Below are positions 23,101-35,111 of a DNA stretch of 64,000 nucleotides, in pieces. The position numbers and the translations under genes were made by a program. Position 1 is the stretch's first letter. Every line of letters starts with the position of its first letter. The DNA comes from Eutypella sp. D-1 (taxonomy: Eukaryota > Ascomycota > Sordariomycetes > Xylariales > Diatrypaceae): the NCBI GenBank assembly GCA_023313575.1, contig JAJTTP010000028.1, positions 248,001 to 312,000 on the forward strand, read 5' to 3'. The notes below the pieces were generated by a model. The model was not told where the DNA came from. It did no database searches and saw nothing but the letters and a program-made list of their open reading frames with translations.

Positions 23101-24812
23101 TGGCGAAAAGTGGATAAGCTCCTAGACATGCGGCCCAACTCATAATGGTAATCAAAGCGATAAGGGCAGCCAGGCACCCTGAGAGAACTGCATGCAAAAG
23201 GGCAAGGCTTAGTATAAAAGTGACTAAACTGCTTTAAGCGGGCTACTTGATAAGGAGCGTGAAGATGTAAACCCAGCTTTTAAAATACGCAACCTAAAAA
23301 CGGTTGCCAAAGCTATCACGTACGATCTCGATGGCCAACCTAACAACAGCAACGACTTATACGACGACGAAAACATCGCTTAATCTACGATTAAAAGCAC
23401 GGGATATAATATCGAATATATTTATCGATCACGCTTATAAAGTTCCGAATAAAGACGCCATCTAATTCGTATATCTTCCAGGAGACTCCAAAATGGTCAT
23501 GTGATGGTGGTTACGAGCCATCTCCAGATAGGAAGCCTTAAACGTAGCCTTTCCATCGCAACTATAGGTCTTCCTCCGCAGCGGTCGAGTCGTCTCTGGA
23601 GACGTTTTTTAATCAGTGCCAGCGGTCGTTGTCGCCTTGACATATACACGCCCTGCCTGCGGACGTCGGCGGGTCTGGTGTCTGTTCGTTACAGGCGTTG
23701 AGCAACGGACACAACTTGCTAATGTCGGGGGAAGTTAAGCTCGTAAGCTTCGCAATAAATCACTGTCCGGGACAGACACGCACTTCCTGGAAAATTTCCC
23801 GGGTAAATTGTAGCCGTGGTATAGTTTAAGATATTAAGCTTTATCTCGGTATGTAATCTCGGCTGGGACATTGATGTCGAAAAACGTTTCCTGATCTAGT
23901 GGACGGGTTCTCCGGGCTTGTTTTTTGTGAAGATTTGCAATTTCAGGATCGACGGAACTTAGCCACGAAAAATACTTCTGGACTATAACGTCCTAATGCC
24001 CTAACCAGGATGGGAGACGTAATGGCGTCGGTTGCCATCTTCGCGCACATCAATGACTGTCTGTCTTTAAACCGACGAACGTCCGCCGCGTTATGGCATC
24101 TCGACGTTGCGATGATCATGGCGTGACGATGATAATTACGCAGAGGCCGTACAGACAGTTAACTAAGCGTAGAAGCCTTGCGTAGCGTCGCCTTTATTGA
24201 AAGGTGACAATCTATCGACTATTGTATGAACTTATCTTTATAGCCGTCGGAAAATAAAAGTGCATATGTAAAGCATGTAAATGTGCTCCTTACTATAATA
24301 TAATGGGTTTAAAGAGCTTGAGATCAAGCTACTCCCGTGATGAAAGATTACTGGTAATCGATAGCAATAACACCTTATACCGTACTTCCACCTAAACAGC
24401 CTAACGACATAACCTTCGCCCTAACCTGTTCTCACTCCTGATCATTTATTCAGTTATATTTCTACAATCCAACAAGACAAATGCCGTTTTCGTTCTCGAA
24501 GTGCGCGCGCTCGTGGTAACCGACCTTTTGGTAGACGGCGGCGGAGTAGCGCAGCCGTCATACGTAGGATTTCGGCTGCACACGACGTATTTGCCGGCGC
24601 TGATCCGGTTCACGGACGACCAGGATCTACGGGGGCTTGTGTATGCCTGTATTATGAATGAGGTCTTGGCTTGATATATGTATTAAGCTTCTAACTAAGA
24701 ATTAAGCATATGGCCCGGTTACTTGACCCAAGCCACGAAGGACAGGTAACGGATATCCCTATTTGCCCGCAACGATGGGATCCCTTCCCAATAGACGGCC
24801 GATAAAAGGAAG
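20153..24812. other. Long gene-poor region
   Basis: 4.6 kb without a supportable gene. It contains a poly-C tract (20520-20537) and only short, mutually overlapping frames. No tRNA fold, domain or splice chain was recognised. It may be decayed sequence. Confidence 0.4.
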
Positions 24813-25063
24813 ATACAGTCCCACCGAGAGCGATAATCTTAGCTAAAAGTACGGATACGGACCGACTGTGCAGGTAGCCATTTTTCTGCATGACGATAAT
24901 ACTGTAAAGGGTAAAGAACGGGAATCCCGGCTCGTTTAAGATGATGTTATTTCTTGCGAGCAGACGAGCGAGCGAAATACAGTCCCACCGACAGCGATAA
25001 TCTCAGCTGGAAGTCTAGATACGGACCGATTGCGCAGATGGACCATTCTTCCATACCACGATG
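24813..25063. repeat. Diverged direct repeat, about 85 bp, spaced about 165 bp
   Basis: 24813-24897 and 24977-25063 share ATACAGTCCCACCGA-AGCGATAATCT and a following block (ATACGGACCGA-TG-GCAG). Many of the differences are C/T or G/A. No function is known. Confidence 0.6.
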
Positions 25064-25703
25064 AAGCGATGCGGTCGATGTAAGCGCGAGCGGCATGATC
25101 CGGGACTATTCTAGATCAGCAGGCCGTGTCCTGGACCAAGGATACGTCGCGGGATCCGGCGCAACCCAGGCATCAAAACAGAACCAAAATATCGACAACG
25201 ACAAGTTCTGTGCCGATATCTGTCTCTGTCGCGCGGGACCCGGGGGGGGGGGGGGGGTCTGTTGTCTCACCAGGGGTAAAATAAGTGTCCGCAGGGTCGA
25301 AGACTTGGTAGGTTCGCTAAAAGACGGCTAGCTGTGGTGGCCTGGATAGGATTGCCATAAACTGATTAATGGAAAGGATGTAGATGGGAAGATGGTGGTC
25401 TCGACTCGAACCGTGGAGTGTTGGATGAGTTCCGGCGGCGGCGGACGAAGTAAGGGTGCCAGGCGACCTTTGCAGGGATGGTGGTGATGGACGGCGCCGT
25501 GGTTTGCCGGTATTACGTACCGGCACCGATGATGATGATCCCGGCCAGCAACCGATACGGATGCACGTGCAACGCTGGGATGACGGTCCCGACGACGGCA
25601 CGAGTAGCCCGGCTTATTCAAAGTGCGGAGCCCGTAGACTACGTGAACTATGTAAAGCCAGCACCGCCCTAATGGTTCACTAATAACAATATAATCAAGC
25701 GAC
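25064..25703. other. Downstream flank of the HNH gene
   Basis: It contains a poly-G tract near 25240-25257 and several overlapping short frames on both strands. No gene is supported. Confidence 0.4.
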
Positions 25704-27194
25704 TTATCTAACGCGCTTCCGCTTCCTAGCAGGGAAATCTACGGCGGCCTCCTCCTTAGCGGATGTGTAACTCTCGCGATAAGCGGCGGAAGTCTCGGAA
25801 TAGTCGCCGGAGAGGGTGTAGATGGTTGATAATGAGTCGTTCAGCTGTGCGCCCTCTTCCTCGTGGGAGTAGCTTTTATGCATGTTTATACTAGGAGACC
25901 ACCTTCTTGTCCTCGAGCGACCGCGACTCTCGTCTTCGCTGATATCGTCAACCTCTACGTACTCGCAGCTATCATAACTATCATTACCGTAATCGTCATC
26001 GCTGAAGCCATCACATCCCCACTCTCCCTCACCAGGATCACACAGCTCTCTCTTCCGCCTCACACACCTGGCCTCAGCCGGCTCGTCGAAAATCTGGCTC
26101 GCGACAGCGACATCCCCCGAACGCATCGTCCTCACCGTCGTCTCGCCTCTTTCAGGATCCCACAGCTTGACGGCATACCGCTGGGGCCCTTTTAAAAAGG
26201 CGTAGTTCTCGTCGCACAGCACGGTCCACGCGAACCTTGCAAACAGGAACTGCGGCGCGATCCCGCATGTCCCGGGCTGTAACCCGCGATTATGGTATAA
26301 ATGGTGCATTTCGCGCGACAGCGACGGGAGCATCTGGTGTACCACGAGCCGGGACGGCGAGCCCTTAGGCACGAAGGCGAAGCGGCGCCGATCGAAAAGC
26401 TGGTGCAGATCGGTGCGCAGGAGTACGGCGTTCAGCACGTCGTTGACGGGTGATTGCGCTGCTGCTGCGGATGATGAGTAGCGCGTCATGTTGTTGTTTA
26501 CGAACCAGATTCTTTTTTCCCGCGGCACGAGATGCGCTACCTCACGCCCTTCTTGGTACCCCGTTACGCGACAGCTGCGGTCGCGCTCCATCACCATGGC
26601 GTTCCACTGCTGAAACGGGTTGATACGACCGGCTGTTACGGTGTCGAGGGGGAGCAGTGTCGATGTTAGATGGGACCATGGCTCGGGGATGTTGTCGTGG
26701 GGGAATCGCCAATGGTCGAAGCTCGGGATGACGGGGTATTTGTGTACATGTTTCTGTTTGTTGTTGGCATTGTCTACGAAGAAGTAGTATTCGTCGTCGC
26801 GTAAGATACCATCTGCGGGTTCGTCGCATCGTTGGAAGGGAGATGCACCATCGTCATTATCCCGCGCTCTCCTCTGACCGAACCACGCGTTGCGGAATCG
26901 ATTGCCAGCGATAATACCACACGCGACTATAGCCGTGCGATAATGAATTCCGACCCCGAGTCCGCCACCATCCACTGCTGGAAGCGACAGTAGCGGGGGT
27001 GCTGAGGCAGGATACGCGGGATGCCGGAAACAGATGCGACGTTGGTGCGCGAGTGGCTGATTGGAGTCGGGTGTTGGTAATGGTGGTGGTATAGGCGCGT
27101 ATTCCTCTTCCTCTCTTACTTGCTCCTTGTCTCGTGTATGTCTGGATTCGGATTGATGTTCTTGGGGTTTGTCTTGTGCTTGAGTTGCGGCCAT
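25704..27194 (-). CDS. HNH endonuclease-domain protein (fungal HNH_2 type)
   Basis: A single uninterrupted frame of 496 codons runs from ATG 27194 to TAA 25704. The centre (about residues 200-300) carries the HNH_2 pattern seen in many fungal proteins. A Cys-containing start (RSCRVTG) is followed by the metal-binding His in VAHLVPR, the WF..NNM block, and NAVLLRTDLHQLFD with the second His. These residues form a beta-beta-alpha metal site that can cut nucleic acid. Long polar flanks and a C-terminal acidic and basic tail (RKRKRVR, a possible nuclear signal) suggest a nuclear protein, by inference. The biological role of these fungal HNH_2 proteins is not established. The frame is intact. Confidence 0.8.
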   Translation of the reverse strand: MAATQAQDKPQEHQSESRHTRDKEQVREEEEYAPIPPPLPTPDSNQPLAHQRRICFRHPAYPASAPPLLSLPAVDGGGLGVGIHYRTAIVACGIIAGNRFRNAWFGQRRARDNDDGASPFQRCDEPADGILRDDEYYFFVDNANNKQKHVHKYPVIPSFDHWRFPHDNIPEPWSHLTSTLLPLDTVTAGRINPFQQWNAMVMERDRSCRVTGYQEGREVAHLVPREKRIWFVNNNMTRYSSSAAAAQSPVNDVLNAVLLRTDLHQLFDRRRFAFVPKGSPSRLVVHQMLPSLSREMHHLYHNRGLQPGTCGIAPQFLFARFAWTVLCDENYAFLKGPQRYAVKLWDPERGETTVRTMRSGDVAVASQIFDEPAEARCVRRKRELCDPGEGEWGCDGFSDDDYGNDSYDSCEYVEVDDISEDESRGRSRTRRWSPSINMHKSYSHEEEGAQLNDSLSTIYTLSGDYSETSAAYRESYTSAKEEAAVDFPARKRKRVR

Positions 27195-28153
27195 CTGTTC
27201 TGTTACTAGGTTGTTGAACCGTTATGTCAGTGTGTATGGAGGGAATGTAAACAAACTGTTCGTGATAGTTGCTATGATGTAATGTTTACTATGGTATCAG
27301 GCAAAAGTTTTAACACACTGTCAGGTATCGCCGCCACAGCGCTTGGCATAGCTATACCTATCTAGCAATAGCGTTAAATCACCAAAGTACCCGGAGTGTT
27401 AGCAACTTATACCGAAAATAGTTACCTTAATAATCTAAAACAGCTAGGCCTATAGCAAAAAATAGTTAAGCCTTTATCCAAAAAGGTTAAAAGAATACCA
27501 TAAATAGTTAAAGTTTACCCACTGTGGCGCCGATACTTAACAGTGTATTAAGACTTACCCCTAATACCATAGTACTTCGGATAAAAGTCTAAAAGACCCT
27601 TAGTTCAAATATCATGTTGATCTCCCTGCGCTAGAAGCAGAAACGATGTTATTTGATTGGCGAGATTTCCGTCTTGGCGCATCCAAGGCCTTCTAGATTT
27701 CCAGCGAATAAACACGGTTCTTGTTAATCGATAAAAGGCCGAGCCTTGCTTTATCCTCCCGCATTTTTATTTCCAGGCATTAGGTTTGAGTTTCGTGGGC
27801 AGGGATAACCTTGTAATGTGTTCGTGTTAACGCGTTTGACTTTGCAGGTTCCATGAGTCTGTCTCCCTAGCCCTGGAAATTCTGATCCTGAGAAGTGCCG
27901 GCTTATCGCAGCCTTTGACCTGGCATATCTTTAAATTCTGGCCGGGCAACCATTGGTCTGTCCCGCCCGATTGTTCAAGAAGTCGAATAATCAAGGATAA
28001 CCAACCTACTCTGCACTTCGTGTCTACTGTAATTCAAGTGGTCGTCCCTGCATCATTCACATGTTGGTGTTTATCTTTAATACTACGGCAGGTAAATACC
28101 AAATCTACCATCTGGTATTAACATAAAAAAAAAAAGAGCGCCCACCTTAATAG
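27195..28153. other. Upstream flank of the HNH gene, nothing recognised
   Basis: Moderately AT-rich with many TTAA-containing words between 27380 and 27600. No supported gene. Confidence 0.4.
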
Positions 28154-28480
28154 CTATCCTTTTGTGTACTCCAGTCTCGCCAGTTTCTTTGGGTGTCTGG
28201 GTGTCCCTGTAACCGCGCAGGATTCCCGCGCAGGATTCCCGCGCAGGATTCTAGTGGATATGGCTTCCAAGGTTGTCTCTTGATGTTGATTTTGATAGGA
28301 ACCCAGAAGATCATACCGTACCGATACCGCCAAGCCAAGAGTCAGCCAATAGTACAATACCATTTCCACCTTTGGTGTAGTCAAGTCCACTAATTCATTG
28401 TACATGTACCTGAAGAGTCTTCCGTTTTTAGGCAGGCCTTCGAATAGGCAATCCATCAAAACTGCACTGCTATCGGCCAA
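28154..28480 (-). CDS. Possible gene fragment, unrecognised
   Basis: A minus-strand frame of about 108 codons has a hydrophobic middle part (MVLYYWLTLGLAVSV) and a C-terminal part that runs across a 13-bp triplicated repeat. The frame begins with TTG rather than ATG, so the true start, if any, lies elsewhere. No family is recognised. Confidence 0.2.
   Translation of the reverse strand: MADSSAVLMDCLFEGLPKNGRLFRYMYNELVDLTTPKVEMVLYYWLTLGLAVSVRYDLLGSYQNQHQETTLEAISTRILRGNPARESCAVTGTPRHPKKLARLEYTKG
28213..28251. repeat. 13-bp tandem repeat, three perfect units
   Basis: CCGCGCAGGATTC is repeated three times without change. Thirteen is not a multiple of three, so the array would shift frame if its copy number changed within a coding sequence. 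Confidence 0.95.
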
Positions 28481-28932
28481 ATTCTACATCATGCCCGAGA
28501 GCAAAACTATGCGAACCTCCAGATGTTTTTCTCGAAGATGGTGTAGCCAAGCATCGCCTGTGTTATGACATTGTTCAAGTACCCCCGGACTCATTCAGAG
28601 GGTATCCGCTCAGAGACGAAACCACTGGAGGCGTGTCCGATACACCAGCCACAAAGGCTACAGTACCCTGTCTGCCTGTGTAGCTGACCATAACACTGCA
28701 GATGCGGTGGCCCAGGATGCTCCATACCATGTTTTAAGATGTAGCATCGCCTGCATCGCCTGTATCACACTCTAATAAGCATATGGTACCTGATATGCGC
28801 TATGAAGGGAGGTACAAGCGCTCTTGGAGTGGTTATGTCATGTATGGGCCTCTTTGACCCTGCTGTAACCTGGCGCACTTGCAGATGGGAAGCACGAAAT
28901 ATCGGCCCGCTCCTGCGCCAAGATGCTAAGGC
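28481..28932. other. Intergenic, nothing recognised
   Basis: No motif-bearing frame or repeat was seen. Confidence 0.4.
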
Positions 28933-29068
28933 TATGGGCTGAGGTGGGCATCTATTGTGTACCCATGGGCACGCACCCATGGCTGTTATGGGTGAGAAAT
29001 GGGTACCTGTAAACCCCCATGGGAGTGGATGGGTTAGAAAAATTCGTGGGCAGGTAATCCAAGGCGCA
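28933..29068. mobile_element. CCCATGGG-rich MITE-like element, copy C (short)
   Basis: About 136 bp with ends TATGGGCTGAGGTGGG and GGTAATCCAAGGCGCA, matching the family's inverted ends with several changes. The interior has the typical CCCATGG and GGGTACC words. No target duplication is recognisable, and the element is shorter than the others, probably by internal deletion. Confidence 0.6.
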
Positions 29069-30335
29069 TCCCTCCGATCATCCAATTCGCAATAGGCGCA
29101 TCGGCGAGACCCCACAACTTACACTATCGCACCAGTGCAATGCGATAATGCATATATAACGCACTGCACGGCACCAAAATAAAGGTGGCCGTGCATGTGT
29201 TACACTGCAACGCACCAGGACCGTCAGTGCCGTGCCGTGCAGTTAGTTGCGCCCCTGGACACTCTCCAGGGCGCATGGGATACAACCACAAGAACTCTAC
29301 ATATTCTACGTACAAGACTGTGCAAGGGGTTTCTAGGCTATCCACATCATGACAACAATGTCCGCACCCAATTCGGAGTCAGCGTAAACTCTTGCAATCA
29401 CACGGCCTTTATGCGATGCAGGGGTACGGTGGCGAGCTCCCTCGACTTCGATACATATAGTAGACGAAATTGGGACGAAATAAACATCGCGGTCAAGCAA
29501 ATCATTTTCAAGGCACCCTTTGACAGGAAGCCATGGGTCGCCAATGCCATGGCCAGGTTTAGCATGAGACACCTGGTGCATACGTATATACGGGCGCGTT
29601 CAACACAACCTCATCCGATGTTCATGCTGACACACGCGGAGTAGCAGCAGATTGGCATGATAAGGCGGTTCCAGCTGATTCAGGTTTGCGTTTGAGGAAG
29701 TTTGTGCCGTCTTCACTTTCATCACCAAGCTTGACACCAACTAATTTCATAGCATTCGTCTCCGTACCTCTACAACCCCAATAACAGGCAACTTGACCCG
29801 GGTTATCATGAAGTGGCTGTTCGCGAGCTCCTAAAAGGTGCGTGGAAGTTGCCTTGCTACGGCGGCGCAGATTTACTCAACCTTACCGAAACACTGCTTG
29901 CCACGAATAGGGGTAAATATGGGTCACAGGCCCCACGCGTCCCACACCTCCAGTGTTTATATAAGCGTCATACTTCCCACTCCTGCTAGGCTCTAACATC
30001 TCTATGAAATCCAAACAGGTATTCGCCTATGTCTTCAATGTCTTCAGGGCGTAGTCCACTTGAGAGATGTGTTGAAATGGAGGATATGACTTTAATGATT
30101 TAAGGTTCGGCAATCTCTGGATGGTTGGAAGAAGACGTCCTTTATATACATGACGATGTCTCAGCCTTAAGCTTTTGCAAGACGACTATTATTATAAGGG
30201 TGCCGCATATAATGCTCCTTATAAGATGAAGCAGCTTCGGTAATGCCCTTGACCTTATCATCAAACTACTATCGATATTCTGTACCGCTAGTGTCTAACC
30301 CATCCTCTTCCCTGGCGTTTTGCTGTAGGCTCAGG
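29069..30335. other. Intergenic, nothing recognised
   Basis: A plus-strand frame at 29195-29644 and minus-strand frames opposite to it lack motifs. This is the 3' flank of the NACHT gene. Confidence 0.35.
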
Positions 30336-33300
30336 TTAGTTGACATCTTCATCTCGGCCTCTCTTTTTGGCCGAATTCCTATCATCGCGTGCCGCCAATC
30401 GCGCATCAACCATGGCAATCAATGATTGAGCCCTGTAAGCGGGGAGCCGCTGTGGTATCTGCCTCCTGATTTCCAGCAGAATATGCTCTTGTAAAGCACA
30501 CTTAGAGATGACACGCTCCATAATAGCGACGAAGACTCTAATATCCTTCTCCTTTGTCAGAACTTGTCGGTCCTTTTCATGTCCGCCGAACATCTCAGTC
30601 AGCTCTCGCAATCCAAACTCCGCTCCTGCGCGAATGAAGCTGTCGAGAGCCTCCAGAACCAAACCGAATACCGACCCGTCGATCGCTTCAACCCGCATCC
30701 AACTGATAAATGCACTGAATACCGATATCCTCTGATAATCACGACTTTCGAAAACCTCCCGGGGGTTGGCACCTCCTCGCAGAATTAACTTCACCAATTC
30801 CGCCACTCTGGCGCAGGGTTGACAGGAACTGATTTCATGCATTGTTTTTAAGCAGAAGAAGGTCCAGGGACTATAACCGCTGAATTGGAAATACTTAGAG
30901 CACAAGTTAATATCCTCACCATGCTGTAGCAGTAGTTTGACAACATCAATGGAGAAGGTTTGTTCCGTCGTCAGTGAAGTAAATAGCGGCGAGTGTCCTT
31001 TTATTTTGAAGGGTTCGAGGTAATCCGAGGCCGTGGACGTGGCGAGCTTCGCTTCTAGGTACCATGATAGGTCGTACGAAACGAGATGGTTCCGAAAAGT
31101 GAAGACCTTATCCAGATATTGGTTCCGGGACTGGGACAGGCTCAATTTCGTAAAGTCGTACTCCAATTCATCAAGCAGAAGGATGCCACCATCCCAGCTA
31201 CGAGGTTGTATCTTGGAAATAAAATCCAAGTGAGGCGGGGGGTTAATCCACACTTTAGAGGCAGGGCCGTAGTTGCTTGATCCCTTGCGATGAATTGTGT
31301 TGTTTTCCCGTGTACTTAACTTGTGGTCTGCGACAAAAGCTTGCGAAAGGGAAAAGTAAGCGTCGAAATCTGGACAAACCTTGGAGGCAACCAATTGACG
31401 CGTCTTTTCCATTAAGAGAAAATCACGTACCGTCCCGTGGAGGAATCCGATGGTGGCACTATTGTGTACCTCTAGCAAGCCTCCCGAAATAGCGTTGATC
31501 CCGGGTAACATAGCCTTCCGTACTTGGTCCTCATCTATCTGTCTTTTATCGGAGCAATCCAGGGCATAGCTAAGGCCGTGATTTCGTCCTATCTTGTGAT
31601 GGTACAACATCTGGAGCGTTAACGGTTTACTAGCGTGAAGAACCAGCAGCAAGCTCTCGGCCCCGAGCTGGTGGTAGAAAGAATCTATTTGTTCGAACAT
31701 ATGTTCGAAAAGTCGCTCCAGGTCCACCGGGAGGGCATCAAGCCGGCTTTCAAGGTCGTCCATTGTGTCATGGTTGCTCAAGCCGTTCCGCAGAGATTGT
31801 GTAACAAGCCAGACCCAGAGGAAGACGCCAGAGGCGCGTTCGAATATCCTTGAGACGAGACATGGGTGCTTCCTTCGGTTATAGCTATCCGTTGTTGCCA
31901 TTGCCACAGTGTCGTGCCATCTCGGATGACTCTCTAGGCGGCCGGTGGCGACCCTAAGGATATCTTGCTCCGTAAGCTCATGCATATAGAGCTTTTTAGA
32001 GGTGTTCTGCCCGAAGTGATTCTCAAATACATTCCAAGGCCGACTGGATATGACCAGTTTTACGTGAGACGATCGAGCCAGGGACGCCAGGACCTCACAG
32101 AGTTCCTCCATATCGCCTTCGAACTCGTCTAGGCCGTCGACGAAGAGGCACAGGCGCACCGGGAGAGATTCTTGTACGGCAAGGCTTTGAAACGTTTTGG
32201 ACAATTCTTGAATGGTCCACGGCTCTACCATTTCCCGTGTGCTGTTTTTATGTGTTGGATTCCATCGACGTGTATGAACTGAATATGACATAGCCGATGG
32301 ACATTGCCGGTATATATGGTATAGTAACGTCTGTAAGAGCCCCTTGTGTGACTTTTGTAAACTCGTCCCAGGGTTCCAGAAGTAGTGTGCACCAATTATA
32401 TACGGGAGTGGTGCTGCCCACCTCTCTAGGGCCTTTTGTGTCTGTGGATGATCAGCCACGAATTTCATCAGCGTTGACTTCCCCGATCCGGCTTTTCCTG
32501 TTACCCAAAAGGCTCCGCTCCCATGCTCCATCCAGTCTCCAAAGTTACCAGTAAATATCCACTCAAATGTCCTTTGGTATGCATCCGGGATCGAGATGTG
32601 TCGGGTAGGCCTGCTCTCGAAGTCCAGACTGGTCAGGATAGCTTCCTCTCTCTTGATCTCCTTTCTGTCAGATAACACCTGGGCCAGGCGAGCTTTCCAG
32701 CCATTCAGCGTAATAGCATCGGGCTTGGCCGTGGTAGTGACTTTGTTTGAATCGAGTCGTAATTGTTTAAGGGATTGGTGGAGACTATCGATCCTTGACT
32801 CGTCACAAAAATCTAGCAAGCAATTTTGGGTCGCTAATTCATCTACAGCGTCCTGCAAACTTCGAATTTGTTTGCTTTTTCAGGTTAGCTACTTATAAGC
32901 ACTGTAACAGCATAATGACGAATCTTTACGGAGTACGCACCTAATGATGAAGTTGAGACGCAGAGAAATGATACTCTGCGTCCGCTGGAGCTTAGCTTCC
33001 AGACCGCTGATTTTCTCCTGTCCTAAGACTTCGCGAAAGGCAGCCTTTATGCTTTGCCACTGGCGTTTAGCGCCCTTCTTGCCTTGTATTGACTGTAGAC
33101 CACTTAAAAGCTCCCCACAATCTGCTTGACAAGCAGCTGCGAGGTTATTTATAGCCGTAAAGTCCGGACTGTCGACTGGTGTAAGGAACAAACCAGGCGT
33201 ATGTTTGGCTGCATTAGATGTCTCCCGTTGGAGATCCTTACTCAGTTCCTGGAGCTGACTATATACATCATCGAGTTGGAGAGCCTTTTGAGTCGATCCG

Positions 33301-33404
33301 CCATTTGACCGATATATCTCATTACCTGTTGAGATGAGCTTTCCTGCGAAGTCCACGAAGGTTAGAACGCCGCTCGCTACCGAAAGCGCCGATGAGGGAT
33401 CCAT
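30336..33404 (-). CDS. STAND NTPase: Helo-like N-terminal domain + NACHT + C-terminal repeats (fungal NLR)
   Basis: Two exons, 33404-32941 and 32874-30336, with a 66-bp GT-AG intron containing a CTAAC branch motif, give 1000 residues. The N-terminus (MDPSSALSVASGVLTFVDF) is typical of the Helo-like domain found at the head of fungal STAND proteins, an effector related to cell-death domains. A NACHT module follows, with Walker A GKAGSGKST (about residue 281) and Walker B LCLFVDGLDE. After it comes an alpha-helical part (LFEHMFEQIDSFYHQLG) of the kind that often follows NACHT in fungi. The C-terminal third has ankyrin-like helices (VVKLLLQHGEDI). By family, ligand binding to the repeats would drive ATP-dependent oligomerisation and activate the N-terminal domain in non-self or stress responses. 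The frame is intact. No partner gene for the effector was found next to it. Confidence 0.85.
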
Positions 33405-34610
33405 GAGCTGCAGTAGAATGGCGAATAGGATACGTCAAGCATTGAGGGGATGAGACAACAATACGAAGTCAGAAGGAATAAGTACTGAAGCAGGGAACTA
33501 AGGCTTATTTAATAGAAGCAATCCTTTAGCTATAGTAGTCGCCGAGCCTTAAGTTAGCCAAGCTTAGATACCTAGATACTCTAATAACGGATTCGAGGTT
33601 GCACCCTGACTGGGCTGCTTATATCGATCATCCCCCGCCCCACCCGAGATGCCTAGCTGCGCCCCATCCAAGGGTACAGATTGCCCCGTCAAGTTGTACC
33701 ACACAGTCACATTGCTACCTAGCCATGGCTTTGTAAAAAGGCGCCTAGAGGTATTACCCTTGGACACAATCCCACAATCTAGATGCAGATTACTATTTTC
33801 GGTACATCAAAATCCCCTGGGGTCGACAGCGAAGTGTGCGGGGAAGTATTCCTTGCTTGTAAGGAGGATTCCGCGTGGGCTATGCCGCAGCAAGGCTTAG
33901 ACGACGTATGTTACTGGATTAAGTATAATTCTCTCGTCATTTCGATACGCCACTCGGTAGAATACACCCAGGAAGAGCTGATGATAAGTAGCCATGGTTC
34001 GGATTGGGTGTCATGGGTTAAGCTGAAATATCTTTCGGATATATAGATTCTAAATAAATTCCATTCAAACGTTTCAGCAAGCAATAACAGTAACTATTAG
34101 CACCGAAGAAGATAACTCCTATTGCCTGGTGGGATTCGTCATATGATAACAACAGTTTGGTAAAACCCACAGTCAAGGGATGTGACCTTCCGCAGATCGG
34201 CCCTTTAAAATTTTAATCCTCACCTGATCCTTTGCTAATACTACGCCTCCCACCACCTAACTGGACGACAGAGCGGGGTTGTACATGTAGTCAGCGTTTC
34301 ATTGCCGCAGCTGTTATCAAATCACGACATCGAATATTATTACCTGCAGGAAGCAATAAAATCAAAGACCAGAAAGGCAAGGACGTAGATACCAATGGTT
34401 GTGCCTAGAGGTTGATAATTACTCTGCGCATCATCATCGTCGGAGAAAGATGCTTATGACTAGGCAAATATGTAGTACACCAACATACACTTAATCAGTT
34501 GACCACTGATGTATAATGAGGATTGTTTTATGTTTTCACACCTCACGGACTCAGTTTAAGAAGGAGCAAGAATCAATAAGATAAATTCGGCCTTTGCGTA
34601 GACTATCAAG
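33405..34610. other. Intergenic with weak traces
   Basis: A minus-strand frame at 33564-33767 and plus-strand frames at 33649-33900 and 33783-34046 look protein-like but overlap and carry no motif. A segment at 34346-34460 is repeated at 37627-37745. Confidence 0.35.
34346..34460 (+). repeat. Dispersed repeat, copy 1
   Basis: GCAGGAAGCAATAAAATC and the following sequence through CTCTGCGC match 37627-37745 with many changes. The two may be remains of a duplicated segment. Confidence 0.5.
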
Positions 34611-35111
34611 CTACCTCTTGTGAATTCTTCGCCCTTTGTTCTTTTTACTGCCAACCATAAAAGCCCTCGCATAACTGTTGGCTCTTCCCCAAACGTTAGA
34701 GGCAGCCTTGGGCGTCCTTATTCCTAAGTGATCATTAAGTCGCAACTTTACCGTGTCTCTCTCGATATACAGCATGTTCTTTTCCCCATTGTACTCTCTC
34801 CACAGATACAAGGCTTTTCGCCACCCATTTGCGTAGTCCGGACTGAGGAAGTGTAGATAGAATCCATGACACCGAGTGCTGGCGACAATGTTTGCTACGT
34901 TCAATGGCAGACGCATCGAAACGGTGCGATCAGACACATAGGGACGTAGTTGATTTTCCGTTACAAATGTCTCATTCACTATCAATGTGTGGTAAGAGGT
35001 TGCCTGCTGCTGGAATGGAAAGGTGATGCATATTTCATTGGGCCGTTGATTTTCAATGTCGCCGAGGTGAACATATATATAAAGGTAAACAGATTGGGTA
35101 TTCGGTGCCAT
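34611..35111 (-). CDS. Hypothetical protein, 166 residues
   Basis: An intact minus-strand frame runs from ATG 35111. Twenty-five codons upstream the frame extends to a GTG, which is not a likely start. The composition is protein-like throughout. It starts MAPNTQSVYLYIYV, has an aromatic-rich middle (HGFYLHFLSPDY) and ends in a strongly basic tail (KKNKGRRIHKR). No signal peptide or domain is recognised. Possibly a small nucleic-acid-binding protein because of the tail, but that is a guess. Confidence 0.5.
   Translation of the reverse strand: MAPNTQSVYLYIYVHLGDIENQRPNEICITFPFQQQATSYHTLIVNETFVTENQLRPYVSDRTVSMRLPLNVANIVASTRCHGFYLHFLSPDYANGWRKALYLWREYNGEKNMLYIERDTVKLRLNDHLGIRTPKAASNVWGRANSYARAFMVGSKKNKGRRIHKR

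Noticed and set aside
20105..28251. CRISPR-like array in the 12-bp (20105-20152) or 13-bp (28213-28251) repeats
   Set aside because: The units are directly adjacent with no spacers, and the genome is fungal. They are minisatellites.
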